A stretch of 64,000 nt of DNA, taken from Myroides phaeus. GTDB lineage: Bacteria > Bacteroidota > Bacteroidia > Flavobacteriales > Flavobacteriaceae. Position numbers and translations under genes: made by a program. The stretch is from the NCBI RefSeq assembly GCF_009799805.1, contig NZ_CP047050.1:2556001-2620000 (forward strand). The letters are read 5' to 3'. The notes below the pieces were generated by a model. It saw only the letters and a program-made list of their open reading frames with translations, ran no database searches and was not told the origin of the DNA. How positions within the stretch are numbered: position 1 is the first letter of the stretch; every line of letters starts with the position of its first letter. This document shows, one piece after another, positions 18,510 to 28,928 of the stretch.

Positions 18510-18517
18510 CAAATTTA
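18510..18517 (-). promoter_or_regulatory. Candidate -7 box for mnmA
   Basis: TAAATTTG on the minus strand, 18 bases before the mnmA start codon. No clear -33 element was seen. Confidence 0.35.
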
Positions 18518-18596
18518 CATTAAATGCCACAATACAGAAAGCTTTTCAATTACCTTATCATTTAATTATGATAAGAAAATATTAATATTATTGTCC

Positions 18597-19412
18597 TTAC
18601 TCTTGATTCATTTTATTTCCAAGATATTCAGACTGTTCTTTAGCCTTGTTTATTCCTTCAATCAATGATTTTTCAAGATTACATTGATTAAAAAAAGCAA
18701 TTGCCTTTTCTGTTGTACCTCCTTTTGATGATACTTTAGCAATCCAATCTTGTGTTGATAAAGAGTTTGACTCATATAACCCCAATGCTCCTGAAATGGT
18801 TTGTTTTACCAATAACTCCGCTTGTGAAAGTTCAAATCCAAAATCTAAAGCAGATTGAATCATTGCTTGCATAAAATAAAACACATAAGCTGGTCCACTA
18901 CCCGATACTGCAGTTGCTGCGTCAATTTTATTTTCTTCTGCAACATAAACAGATTTACCAGTTGTGTTAATTAAGTTTTGAATGATAAATAGCTCTTTTC
19001 TATCTAACTCCTCAGAAGCCGTAAATACTGTCATCCCCTTACCTATTTGTGTGGGCAAGTTTGGCATAGAACGCACTACTTTAGTAATACCCAATTTCTC
19101 TTTTATCCCTTCTATTGAAATACCTGCCATAACAGAAACTACAATCTGCTCGGGCTTTAAAAAGGGCTTTAAGTTTAAAGCCAATTGATTAAAGTCCTGT
19201 GGTTTCACAGCAATAATTACGATATCACGATTACTTAATTCGCTATCCAATACATAGCGATAAGAAAGTTGATGAATGTTTCTACTATCATTTGCTACTC
19301 ATTGTGAGCGCGTATAGATCAAAACATCTTCCGGAAGAATGAAACGTGAATTGATAAAACCGTTAGCAAACGTACTCCCCATATTCCCCATTCCAATGAT
19401 TGCTATTTTCAT
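18597..19412 (-). pseudogene. proC: Pyrroline-5-carboxylate reductase gene with in-frame TGA
   Basis: Read from the ATG at 19412 the frame gives MKIAIIGMGNMGSTFANG (Rossmann GxGxxG), then a TGA at 19301-19299 (codon 38), then continues without a frame shift through VKPQDF, AVSGSGPAYVFYF and VSSKGGTTEKA, the ProC signatures, to a normal end. The total length of 271 codons matches ProC, which reduces pyrroline-5-carboxylate to proline. The part after the stop could start at TTG 19250 but would lack the cofactor-binding loop. Thus the gene is either a fresh pseudogene or carries a sequencing error; only one base need be wrong. Its ATG directly abuts the T-run of the yidC terminator. Confidence 0.85.
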
Positions 19413-19447
19413 AAAAAAAAACACCCCTGAATTAGATCAGGGGTGTT
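19413..19447 (-). terminator. Terminator of yidC, abutting the proC start
   Basis: Ten-bp GC-rich stem ACACCCCTGA / TCAGGGGTGT, 7-base loop or shorter, and a run of eight T on the minus strand (19420-19413) that ends exactly where the proC ATG begins. Confidence 0.85.
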
Positions 19448-19469
19448 AAATGTAAAAAAATATATTTGA

Positions 19470-21377
19470 TTATTTCTTTTTATTTTGTTGTTCTTTCAAA
19501 CGTTGTTGCTCTTGTGCTTGTTCCATCATCTCTTGCATCTTACGTTGAAATCTTCCTTTCGGACGGTCTTTTTTAGTTTTGTTCTCTTCAATCTTAGCTT
19601 TAATCTTCTCTTCTTTTACAATGTGATTTTTGATCACATACATAATTCCGATAGTAATAGAGTTAGAAACAAAGTAGTATAAACTCAATCCAGACGCGTA
19701 GTTATTAAAGAAGAATAACATCATTAATGGAGAGATATAAATCATCACCTTCATGATTTTACTCATATCTGGCATACCTTCTTGTGCTGGTTGCGCCATT
19801 TGTTGATCTCCTGTTGTCATTTTCATATAGATGAAGATTGCAATAGAAGCTAATAATGGGAACAAACTCACGTGACTTCCATAGAATGGAATTTTAAATG
19901 GTAATTCTAAAACCGAGTCATACGATGATAAGTCAGTTGCCCATAAGAAACTTTTCTGTCTTAAATCAAAAGCAGACGGGAAGAATTGGAACAACGAGTA
20001 GAAAATCGGAATTTGTAACAACGCTGGTACACATCCTGCCATTGGATTAACCCCTGCTTTAGAATACAAGTTCATTGTTTCTTGTTGTTTCTTCATCGGG
20101 TCATTTTTGTACTTCTCATTCAATTCAGTAACCTCTGGACGAATAGCTTTCATTTTAGCTTGAGAAACGTATGACTTGTAAGTTAAAGGTGAAATTAACA
20201 ATCTCACTAATACTGTCAATACGATAATAGCAATACCGTAAGGTAAGAATGAACTCAATAATCCAAATACTGGAATAAATAAGAAACGGTTAACCCATCC
20301 GAAGATTCCCCATCCTAATGGTACGATATTGTCTAAGTTTTTGTCGTATGATTTCAAGATTTTGTAATCAGACGGTCCAAAATACATATTCATATCGTAG
20401 CTCAACTCTCCGTTAGAATATTCTAAAGGAATAGTACTTGAGAATTGTTTTGTAAATTCAGTATCTACATCTTCGTCAATTACTAAGTTTTTAGAAACTA
20501 AGTCAACAGACGTAAAGTTTTTGTTTGTCAATAAAATTGACGTAAAGAAATGTTGTTTATATGCAATATAAGAAACATCTTTTACTGTTTTATTGTCGTC
20601 TTTACTTGTTGGACTTAAATCGTTATCCTTACCTCCTTCATATTCGTAGTATAAACGAGTATAACGGTTTTCGTAAGAAATACTTTTTTCATTAGTATAT
20701 GATTTTAAATCCCATTTTAACTGTGGAGTTTTACTTAAATCAACAACTTTGTTTAAACCTTGTGTACGGATTGAGAAATCAATCATATAGTCATTTGGTT
20801 TTAAAACGTAACGGTACTCCAAGAATTGGTTTTCCGATACTTTCAAACGCATAGATAACACTTGATTTTCTCCTTCTTTAGATACTTCTGGTTCAAAGTA
20901 TAAATCTTGTGTATTAAACACACGATTATCTGAAGTATGTAATTCTAAGTTGAAATTTGAATTTCCATCTTTAATTAACTCAACAGTTTTTCCTGAGTTT
21001 TTATTAAAACTATCAAATTTATTTACAACTACATTAGATAAACTACCTCCTTTATTTTCAACTACTAAAGTAAGAAAATCAGTTTTTAATTCTGTTTTCT
21101 CCTCTTGAGCAGAAGGTAAAGTTGCACTAAAAGCGAAAGGACCAAGTTTCGAACGTAACGCTTCAGTCATAATAGAATCGTTCTCTATATGATTACTTAT
21201 TGCATTAGATATACTTTCTGACTCTGTCTGTTGAATAACTTCTTTTTGCGCTATCTCTTTGTCTTTCACAATAGCTTCTTGCTCTTTGTTGATATTGTTA
21301 AACATCATCCAAATCAGCAACCCGGCTATGACAACAAAGCCGACAATACTGTTACGATCTATTTTTTTTCCTTCCAT
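19470..21377 (-). CDS. yidC: Membrane protein insertase YidC
   Basis: Inner-membrane insertase/chaperone working with or without Sec, 635 residues. An N-terminal helix (about 10-27, VGFVVIAGLLIWMMF) is followed by a large periplasmic beta domain (about 80-350), then the conserved insertase core from FGLLSSFLPYGIAIIVLTVLVRLL through KAGVNPMAGCVPALLQIPIFYSLFQFF, with its hydrophilic-groove arginine in LVRLL. The C-terminal tail is lysine-rich (KDRPKGRFQRKMQ...QQNKKK), as in species where it helps ribosome binding. It lies 60 bases after pyrG on the same strand and is probably cotranscribed. Confidence 0.96.
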   Translation of the reverse strand: MEGKKIDRNSIVGFVVIAGLLIWMMFNNINKEQEAIVKDKEIAQKEVIQQTESESISNAISNHIENDSIMTEALRSKLGPFAFSATLPSAQEEKTELKTDFLTLVVENKGGSLSNVVVNKFDSFNKNSGKTVELIKDGNSNFNLELHTSDNRVFNTQDLYFEPEVSKEGENQVLSMRLKVSENQFLEYRYVLKPNDYMIDFSIRTQGLNKVVDLSKTPQLKWDLKSYTNEKSISYENRYTRLYYEYEGGKDNDLSPTSKDDNKTVKDVSYIAYKQHFFTSILLTNKNFTSVDLVSKNLVIDEDVDTEFTKQFSSTIPLEYSNGELSYDMNMYFGPSDYKILKSYDKNLDNIVPLGWGIFGWVNRFLFIPVFGLLSSFLPYGIAIIVLTVLVRLLISPLTYKSYVSQAKMKAIRPEVTELNEKYKNDPMKKQQETMNLYSKAGVNPMAGCVPALLQIPIFYSLFQFFPSAFDLRQKSFLWATDLSSYDSVLELPFKIPFYGSHVSLFPLLASIAIFIYMKMTTGDQQMAQPAQEGMPDMSKIMKVMIYISPLMMLFFFNNYASGLSLYYFVSNSITIGIMYVIKNHIVKEEKIKAKIEENKTKKDRPKGRFQRKMQEMMEQAQEQQRLKEQQNKKK

Positions 21378-21437
21378 TATTTAATTTGTAATTTATCAAA
21401 TGTTTTTTTGAAATTAACCTTCTACTAAGCAATATGC

Positions 21438-23051
<1,614 letters not shown>

Positions 23052-23665
23052 TTAGTCGTTTATTTGTTGTGTTGTTAAAAATAAAACTTGGCAAAAATAC
23101 AACTTTCCAAGCTATTCTTCTAATTTTAGCGAATTTAAAAAAGTCAACTTTACAAGATATAAGAGTAAACTTTTGATTTATAAATACTTTTATACCATTA
23201 TTAAAGTTAGCTATTTCATTTTTTAAAACATTATTCCTTTTATACCTTGCTGATTTGCCATTTTACGGCTATTTAAAACAGCAACAACGATTAACTCTAT
23301 CACAATAGTTGTTCCAAGAAACAGATAACTGCCACATTGTACTATTAAATAGAGAAAAAACACACCTATTCTTATAATCTATTATTGACAATCTGACTTA
23401 TTCTTTCTCTATTGCAAAACTTCTTCACCTTTTTTGACATAGTTTTTAAGCAAACTCGTCTAATTACATTATTCTTAATATTATTCTCTTTACCCCCTAC
23501 CAAAGAGAATTTAATTTGGTTTTTACACAACTATGCTAAATAAAATTCAATCAAATACATTAAAAATAGCTATTTTTATTACCTAAAACACACTTAAATA
23601 AATAATTTATTGAATAAAAATTATATTTTATGCTTTTTTACAGATTATAATACAATTGGTTTTTA
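23052..23665. other. Intergenic region between divergent pyrG and permease
   Basis: Contains the pyrG -7 box (minus strand, 23099-23092) and, at 23483-23510, a perfect 9-bp inverted repeat ATTCTCTTT / AAAGAGAAT around a C-rich loop ACCCCCTACC. The repeat lies upstream of the likely permease promoter, so it is either an operator, or a terminator of an unseen transcript. No coding frame of note. Confidence 0.5.
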
Positions 23666-23673
23666 TACTTTTG
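23666..23673 (+). promoter_or_regulatory. Candidate -7 box for the amino-acid permease
   Basis: TACTTTTG matches TAnnTTTG and lies 15 bases before the ATG, implying a very short leader. The -33 position is only T-rich. Confidence 0.45.
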
Positions 23674-23688
23674 TACCAAATTTAAGAA

Positions 23689-25152
23689 ATGGAACAAGGT
23701 AAAGACAACTCAAAAGTAATTCGTGGTTTAAAAGCGAGACACATATCTATGATTGCCATAGGTGGATGTATTGGAACAGGACTATTTATGGCAAGTGGAG
23801 AAGCAATTCATCAAGCAGGACCCGGAGGTGCTTTATTGGCTTATGCGATGATTGGATTAATGGTATATTTCTTAATGACTTCTTTAGGAGAGATGGCTAC
23901 ATACTTACCAGTTTCTGGTTCTTTTAGTACGTATGCCGCTCGATTTGTAGATCCTTCTCTTGGTTTTGCCTTGGGGTGGAACTATTGGTTTAACTGGGTC
24001 ATTACAGTAGCTGTGGATATATCAATAGCCGCAGTAGTAGTATCTTATTGGGAGCCTATGAACTTCTTACCTACTTGGGGATGGAGCTTATTGTTTTTCT
24101 TAATTATATTTGGATTAAACACTTTATCTGTAAAAGCATATGGTGAGTCAGAATACTGGTTTGCTATTATTAAAGTAGTAACAGTAGTTTTATTCTTAGG
24201 TGTAGGACTACTTACAATATTCGGTATTTTAGGAGGGGAATATATCGGAATGAAAAACTTTACATTAGGAGAAGCTCCTTTTTTAGGGGGTGGTTTTTCT
24301 GGTAAGTTTCTGTCTGTTTTAGGTGTATTCTTAATTGCTGGTTTCTCTTTTCAAGGAACTGAACTTATTGGTATTACAGCTGGAGAATCAGAAAACCCTG
24401 AGAAAAATATCCCTAAAGCTATCAAACAAGTTTTCTGGAGAATTTTAGTATTCTATATCTTATCAATCTTTGTAATCGGATTAATTATTCCGTACACAAG
24501 TCCTTCTTTATTAGGAGCTGAGATTACTGAAATTGCTAAGTCACCGTTTACTTTAGTATTTGAACGCGCTCACTTAGCTATTGCAGCAGCTATTATGAAT
24601 GCAGTTATTCTAACATCAATTTTATCTGCTGGTAATTCAGGACTATATGCCTCTACCCGTATGTTATATGCGATGGGAAAAGACAAAATGGCTGCAAAAG
24701 CATTTGGTACTGCCAACAAAAAAGGAGTTCCTATGATTGCGTTAGTTGTAACAGGAGTAATTGTATTGTTAATTTTCTTAATTCAAACAATTCACCCACA
24801 AGCAGTTGATTTCATTCTTGCTGCATCTGGATTAACAGGATTTATAGCTTGGTTAGGTATTGCAATCAGCCACTATAGATTTAGAAGAGCCTATACACGT
24901 CAAGGAAAAGACATCAAAGACTTAGTTTACAAAGCTAAATGGTTCCCATTCGGACCTTTATTTGCCTTGTTATTGTGTATTTTAGTTATTATCGGACAAG
25001 ATTCACAATTGATCTTTGAAGGGAAGTTTGATTGGCAAGGAATATTAATTACCTATATGGGTATTCCTTTCTTCTTAGGCTTTTACATTTACCACAAGGT
25101 AAAACACAAAACAAAACTAATACCATTAGAAGAAGTTGATTTAAGTAAGTAA
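23689..25152 (+). CDS. Amino-acid permease, APC superfamily (AAT/LysP-type)
   Basis: Secondary transporter with about twelve membrane helices, 487 residues. The first-helix motif AIGGCIGTGLFMASGEAIHQAGPGG is the substrate-binding GxGxG turn of the amino-acid transporter family, and GFSFQGTELIGITAGESENPEKNIPKAIKQVFWRI is the conserved helix 6/7 region typical of LysP, AnsP and GabP relatives. The lysine-permease branch is the nearest by eye, but substrate specificity cannot be assigned. It stands alone between its own promoter and a terminator. Confidence 0.88.
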   Translation: MEQGKDNSKVIRGLKARHISMIAIGGCIGTGLFMASGEAIHQAGPGGALLAYAMIGLMVYFLMTSLGEMATYLPVSGSFSTYAARFVDPSLGFALGWNYWFNWVITVAVDISIAAVVVSYWEPMNFLPTWGWSLLFFLIIFGLNTLSVKAYGESEYWFAIIKVVTVVLFLGVGLLTIFGILGGEYIGMKNFTLGEAPFLGGGFSGKFLSVLGVFLIAGFSFQGTELIGITAGESENPEKNIPKAIKQVFWRILVFYILSIFVIGLIIPYTSPSLLGAEITEIAKSPFTLVFERAHLAIAAAIMNAVILTSILSAGNSGLYASTRMLYAMGKDKMAAKAFGTANKKGVPMIALVVTGVIVLLIFLIQTIHPQAVDFILAASGLTGFIAWLGIAISHYRFRRAYTRQGKDIKDLVYKAKWFPFGPLFALLLCILVIIGQDSQLIFEGKFDWQGILITYMGIPFFLGFYIYHKVKHKTKLIPLEEVDLSK

Positions 25153-25166
25153 TAAATTTTAAGCTG

Positions 25167-25211
25167 AAAAAGGGGTTATAGTGTAATGCTATAACCCCTC
25201 TTTTATTTTTT
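25167..25211. terminator. Bidirectional terminator between permease and subtilase
   Basis: Stem AGGGGTTATA / TATAACCCCT with a 9-base loop, preceded by AAAA and followed by TCTTTTATTTTTTT. The final part overlaps the stop codon of the convergent protease gene at 25203. Confidence 0.85.
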
Positions 25212-27254
25212 TATAAGCTTAAACTCGTAATTACCTTCACTGGTATTTGCTTTAGCAATATACAATCCTGCTGTTAAATTTCTAACATCGAGGATATCTC
25301 CTGAAAAATTGTTATGAACTTGTATCTGTTGTCCAGAGTTATTAAACAATGCAATGCGATATATTTTAAGTTTAGAATCATAAAGCAAATTAACCTTATC
25401 CATTACAGGATTAGGCCATAAAACTATTGGACTAACACTTAACTCGCTAATTAAACTTTCATCTACTTTTTTAAAAACATCATCCACCTGACGATTTAAA
25501 GACACAAACTGCATCCTTTCTTTAGTAGATAATATCAAAGAATAATTCTGTTGTTGCTTTTCTAAATTACCTTTATGAGTTACTTTTATTTCTACTTTTC
25601 CTTTTGGTAGATTAGCTATTGTAATTCTCTCTAAGTTATCGACATCATTGTCACTAATTATGGGAGATGGATTTTTTAAATTCTTACGTAATGTCCAAGG
25701 AAGAAATATTGTATTACCTACTTTAACTCTTATATCTAAGTCATTCACCAATGCTTTTGTCACTACACCGCTCATTACCAAATTATAATCATATGGCCCA
25801 GGTGGATCTGTCCAAGCCAAAGTCAGATTAAGTGAATTATTATTTTGATAGTTTTCAAAAACATACACTCGGTCATTCTTGTTTGTAATCCCATCCTCTA
25901 TTAAATATGTTCTTCCAGAAATAGTTTCCTTAAGCATCTCTATTCCCCTCATAACATCGAGTACTCCCCATCCGTAAGAAGGATTTGGAGCCATATTATT
26001 ATTGAGAGAAATTTGTTTATTATCAACTATCATATCATTATTAACGTGAGCTGATTGCACTAATAAAGCACGAATAGAAGCTGCCTTTAAAATATCACCA
26101 AAATACTTATTAGACCATTGTTGCCAAATAACAACTGCACCTGTTACAATCGGAGTTGCCATTGAGGTTCCTGACTTAAAACCATACAAATCTTTTTTAA
26201 GGACATAATCTTCTGATTCTTCAATATCACTTAGAGTTGAAAACAAATCAGTACCATTGGCAATTATGTCTGGTTTAATTCTAAAATCAAGTGTGGGGCC
26301 ACGACTACTATAATTTGCTAATTTTAAATCATTTATATTGCCATCACCTACAAAATCTTTCCCCGCGCCTACAACAATTGCATTTTTTGAAGTAGCAATT
26401 CCTAAAATAATACAATGTCCCAAACCACCTGGCCGTAACAGCTCATCATATTCCTGATTATTTCCTGCCGCTACAACCGCAGTATAATAGTCATTTTTTT
26501 GTGTAACATAGTCAAAATCTACAGCTCTACTTTCATAAGCTCCTACAGATTTTCTATTTACTTTTAACTCTCCAAAAATACCAACTGCTGCAATGCCATA
26601 AGAATGATTAGATACTATCATTCCTTCAAGAGATGAATAGTACATATCACGAATATCTTTTAACCAATCAAAAGACCATAAATTAACTCCAGGCACTATA
26701 CCTTTTGCTTCACTTTGAATACCGGCAGACAACAAAGTTCCAGTAACATGAGTACTATGCAACTGTGCGAAACGATAATTTCTTCGTACCAACCAATTAG
26801 TGAAATTTTGAGGATAATCTGATTTCAATACAATATTTTTATTGGCTGTAAATTCTTGATGTTCTGCAAACAACAAAGAACTATCAAAAACCCCTATTAG
26901 TACACCATCTCCTTCTAAAGTAATCTCTGAATTATTTTTAAGTTGATGAAAGTTTGAGATTTGTGCAGCCTTGTGGTTCATTGTTTCATAGTACACAGGA
27001 TTCCCTCCTAAATCAACCCCTACAAGCTCTACATATTCCCCTGTACTTTTTACAAAACTCCGTTCTAATCCTGTTTGTTTAACTAACTGATCTACAGAGA
27101 GTCTTTGCTTTTCAGCATTTTGCTCTACTTTATTGATATCTTCTTGATGATAACGATACAGTTCTATTCTTTGCTTTTCAGCTTGTTTGGACTGCGCAAA
27201 AACCACAGTACTTACAAGTAAAAAACTTATTATAAAAATTAAATATCTACTCAT
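25203..27254 (-). CDS. Secreted S8 subtilisin-like protease with T9SS type A sorting domain
   Basis: Extracellular serine protease of 683 residues. A signal peptide covers about residues 1-20. The catalytic triad is D124 (GVFDSS), H166 (in LHSTHVTGT, where the usual G after H is S) and S364 (SGTSMATP). A beta-rich P-domain-like segment follows (about 460-600). The last about 75 residues, WPNPVMDKVNLLY...LFNNSGQQIQ...LTAGLYIAKANT...KLIKK, are a type A C-terminal sorting domain, so the protein is exported by the type IX system and attached or released at the surface. It stands alone, between a terminator and mazG 151 bases upstream. Confidence 0.93.
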   Translation of the reverse strand: MSRYLIFIISFLLVSTVVFAQSKQAEKQRIELYRYHQEDINKVEQNAEKQRLSVDQLVKQTGLERSFVKSTGEYVELVGVDLGGNPVYYETMNHKAAQISNFHQLKNNSEITLEGDGVLIGVFDSSLLFAEHQEFTANKNIVLKSDYPQNFTNWLVRRNYRFAQLHSTHVTGTLLSAGIQSEAKGIVPGVNLWSFDWLKDIRDMYYSSLEGMIVSNHSYGIAAVGIFGELKVNRKSVGAYESRAVDFDYVTQKNDYYTAVVAAGNNQEYDELLRPGGLGHCIILGIATSKNAIVVGAGKDFVGDGNINDLKLANYSSRGPTLDFRIKPDIIANGTDLFSTLSDIEESEDYVLKKDLYGFKSGTSMATPIVTGAVVIWQQWSNKYFGDILKAASIRALLVQSAHVNNDMIVDNKQISLNNNMAPNPSYGWGVLDVMRGIEMLKETISGRTYLIEDGITNKNDRVYVFENYQNNNSLNLTLAWTDPPGPYDYNLVMSGVVTKALVNDLDIRVKVGNTIFLPWTLRKNLKNPSPIISDNDVDNLERITIANLPKGKVEIKVTHKGNLEKQQQNYSLILSTKERMQFVSLNRQVDDVFKKVDESLISELSVSPIVLWPNPVMDKVNLLYDSKLKIYRIALFNNSGQQIQVHNNFSGDILDVRNLTAGLYIAKANTSEGNYEFKLIKK

Positions 27255-27405
27255 AGTGCGTGGTTTTTAAATTACACAAACATTTCTATTTATATAATAA
27301 ATACACCAAAAAGCACACCAAATAACAAAAAAAACACAATTTTACAAAAACATCATTAAAGAATACACAATGTTATAAATAAATATAAGTTTTTAAAAAA
27401 TAGAA

Positions 27406-28179
27406 TTACCTTTTCTTCGAAATTTCCCAATATTCATCTAATTCTTTCTCAGTCAAATTTGAAATCTCTTTACCATCTGCTTTAACTAATTCTTCAACTT
27501 TAGTAAATCTGCTAATGAATTTATTATTAGATATAGTCAATGCCTTTTCAGCGTCGATACCAACAAAACGAGCGTAGTTAATTAATGAAAACAAAATATC
27601 ACCAAACTCATCTTCCATCTTCGCCTTATCTTGTGCTTTTTCCTCTACTTTAAACTCCGCTATTTCTTCTTCAACCTTATTCCAAACGTCTATTTTATCA
27701 CTCCAATCAAACCCAATACCACTTGCCTTTTCTTGTATACGATGCGCTTTAATCAAAGCAGGCAATCCTTTAGGAACTCCAGCTAATACAGACTTATTAC
27801 CTTCTTTTAACTTTAACTTCTCCCAATTTTGCTTTACTTCTTCTTCCGTACTCACTTCTACATCTCCATAAATATGTGGATGTCTAAAAATAAGTTTATC
27901 AGAAATACTGTCTGCTATATCTTTAATATCAAACAACTCTTTCTCATCACCTATTTTAGCGTAGAAGAATATGTGCATCAGTACATCTCCCAATTCCTTT
28001 TTCATTTCATCCGTATCCCCTTCAGTAATACTATCTACCAATTCATAAACCTCTTCTATTGTCAAGTTTTTAAGCGAATCAAATGTTTGTTTTTTGTCCC
28101 AAGGACACTTTACACGTAATTCGTCTAAGATTGTTAATAGTCTATCTAAAGCGGCTAATTGTTCTTCTCTACTATGCAT
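27406..28179 (-). CDS. mazG: Nucleoside triphosphate pyrophosphohydrolase
   Basis: House-cleaning all-alpha NTP pyrophosphatase, 257 residues, with two MazG repeats. In the first, E42-E43-x-x-E46 and E62-x-x-D65 (ELGDVLMH) form the Mg site. The second repeat carries EEEIAEFK and DEFGDILFSLINYARF. The CPWDKKQT motif near residue 25 is a hallmark of the family. It hydrolyses non-canonical or excess NTPs to NMP and pyrophosphate. It is divergent from the TonB receptor unit. Confidence 0.95.
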   Translation of the reverse strand: MHSREEQLAALDRLLTILDELRVKCPWDKKQTFDSLKNLTIEEVYELVDSITEGDTDEMKKELGDVLMHIFFYAKIGDEKELFDIKDIADSISDKLIFRHPHIYGDVEVSTEEEVKQNWEKLKLKEGNKSVLAGVPKGLPALIKAHRIQEKASGIGFDWSDKIDVWNKVEEEIAEFKVEEKAQDKAKMEDEFGDILFSLINYARFVGIDAEKALTISNNKFISRFTKVEELVKADGKEISNLTEKELDEYWEISKKR

Positions 28180-28467
28180 AATATAACAGTTTTTACAAGC
28201 TATAAAGATAAAACAATAAGCAACCTTCTCAACTGTTAAACCTATTTAAAAAAGTGAGCAAAATAATTCGCAAAGTTTTAATAATAAACGCAGAAACAAT
28301 AAAACTTGTGCAAAATATGTAGTTTCTACTAACTTTTAGGATAGTTAATCACCACACTATAACATTATATATCAATACTTTAAACAAACATTACTTTTAC
28401 TTTGTCTAAAGGGCTATTTCCTTATTTCACTAAAAACTTTATTTTTGTCCTGAATTAAATTATACAC

Positions 28468-28854
28468 TTGAAGCATAAGCACTACATATTATATTCTTAC
28501 CTATTTATAGGTATAATAGCATCCATTACCTTACTCGAGGTAATGCAAGGGATGGTGCATGCTTTATATCACCAAGATAAATTATTCACTCAATCAGAAT
28601 TAGCTCTACAATCAAATAGTGACTTAAATGATTATGAAAGTTGCACACATGTAAAAAGTGCGATTGACAAAGCACATAAATGTGATTGTGAGTATTTTAG
28701 TTTTACAAAAGTTTATACTACTTCAGTTATTTATAAAAATATTACTACTAACATTGTTTCAAATTTTAAGAAAGATTATTTCTTATTAGTCAAAGTTAAT
28801 AGTAGTAATTACTACCATTTATTTACATCAAGACCACCACCTGTATTAATTTAA
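28468..28854 (+). CDS. Small membrane/exported protein upstream of a TonB receptor
   Basis: Predicted protein of 128 residues starting at TTG (28468); the in-frame stop at 28456 leaves no upstream ATG, and a later ATG would cut off the membrane helix. A hydrophobic segment (about 8-28) is followed by a short soluble part with a CTH...HKCDCEYF cluster of cysteines and histidines that could bind metal, and the end SRPPPVLI. Small proteins of this shape are often seen just ahead of outer-membrane receptor genes in Bacteroidota, but I do not recognise a named family. The receptor gene starts 74 bases downstream. TATTTTTG at 28440-28447 resembles a -7 box. Confidence 0.6.
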   Translation: MKHKHYILYSYLFIGIIASITLLEVMQGMVHALYHQDKLFTQSELALQSNSDLNDYESCTHVKSAIDKAHKCDCEYFSFTKVYTTSVIYKNITTNIVSNFKKDYFLLVKVNSSNYYHLFTSRPPPVLI

Positions 28855-28928
28855 TAGAAATTAAGGCAAACTTTTATTGTTTTATCAACAATAATCCGTT
28901 TTAAATCTGTCAAATTAATAATACAAAT

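Noticed and set aside
19299..19301. Selenocysteine or stop read-through at the proC TGA
   Set aside because: ProC is not a known selenoprotein and no selenocysteine machinery or suitable hairpin was seen after the codon. A mutation or sequencing error is simpler.
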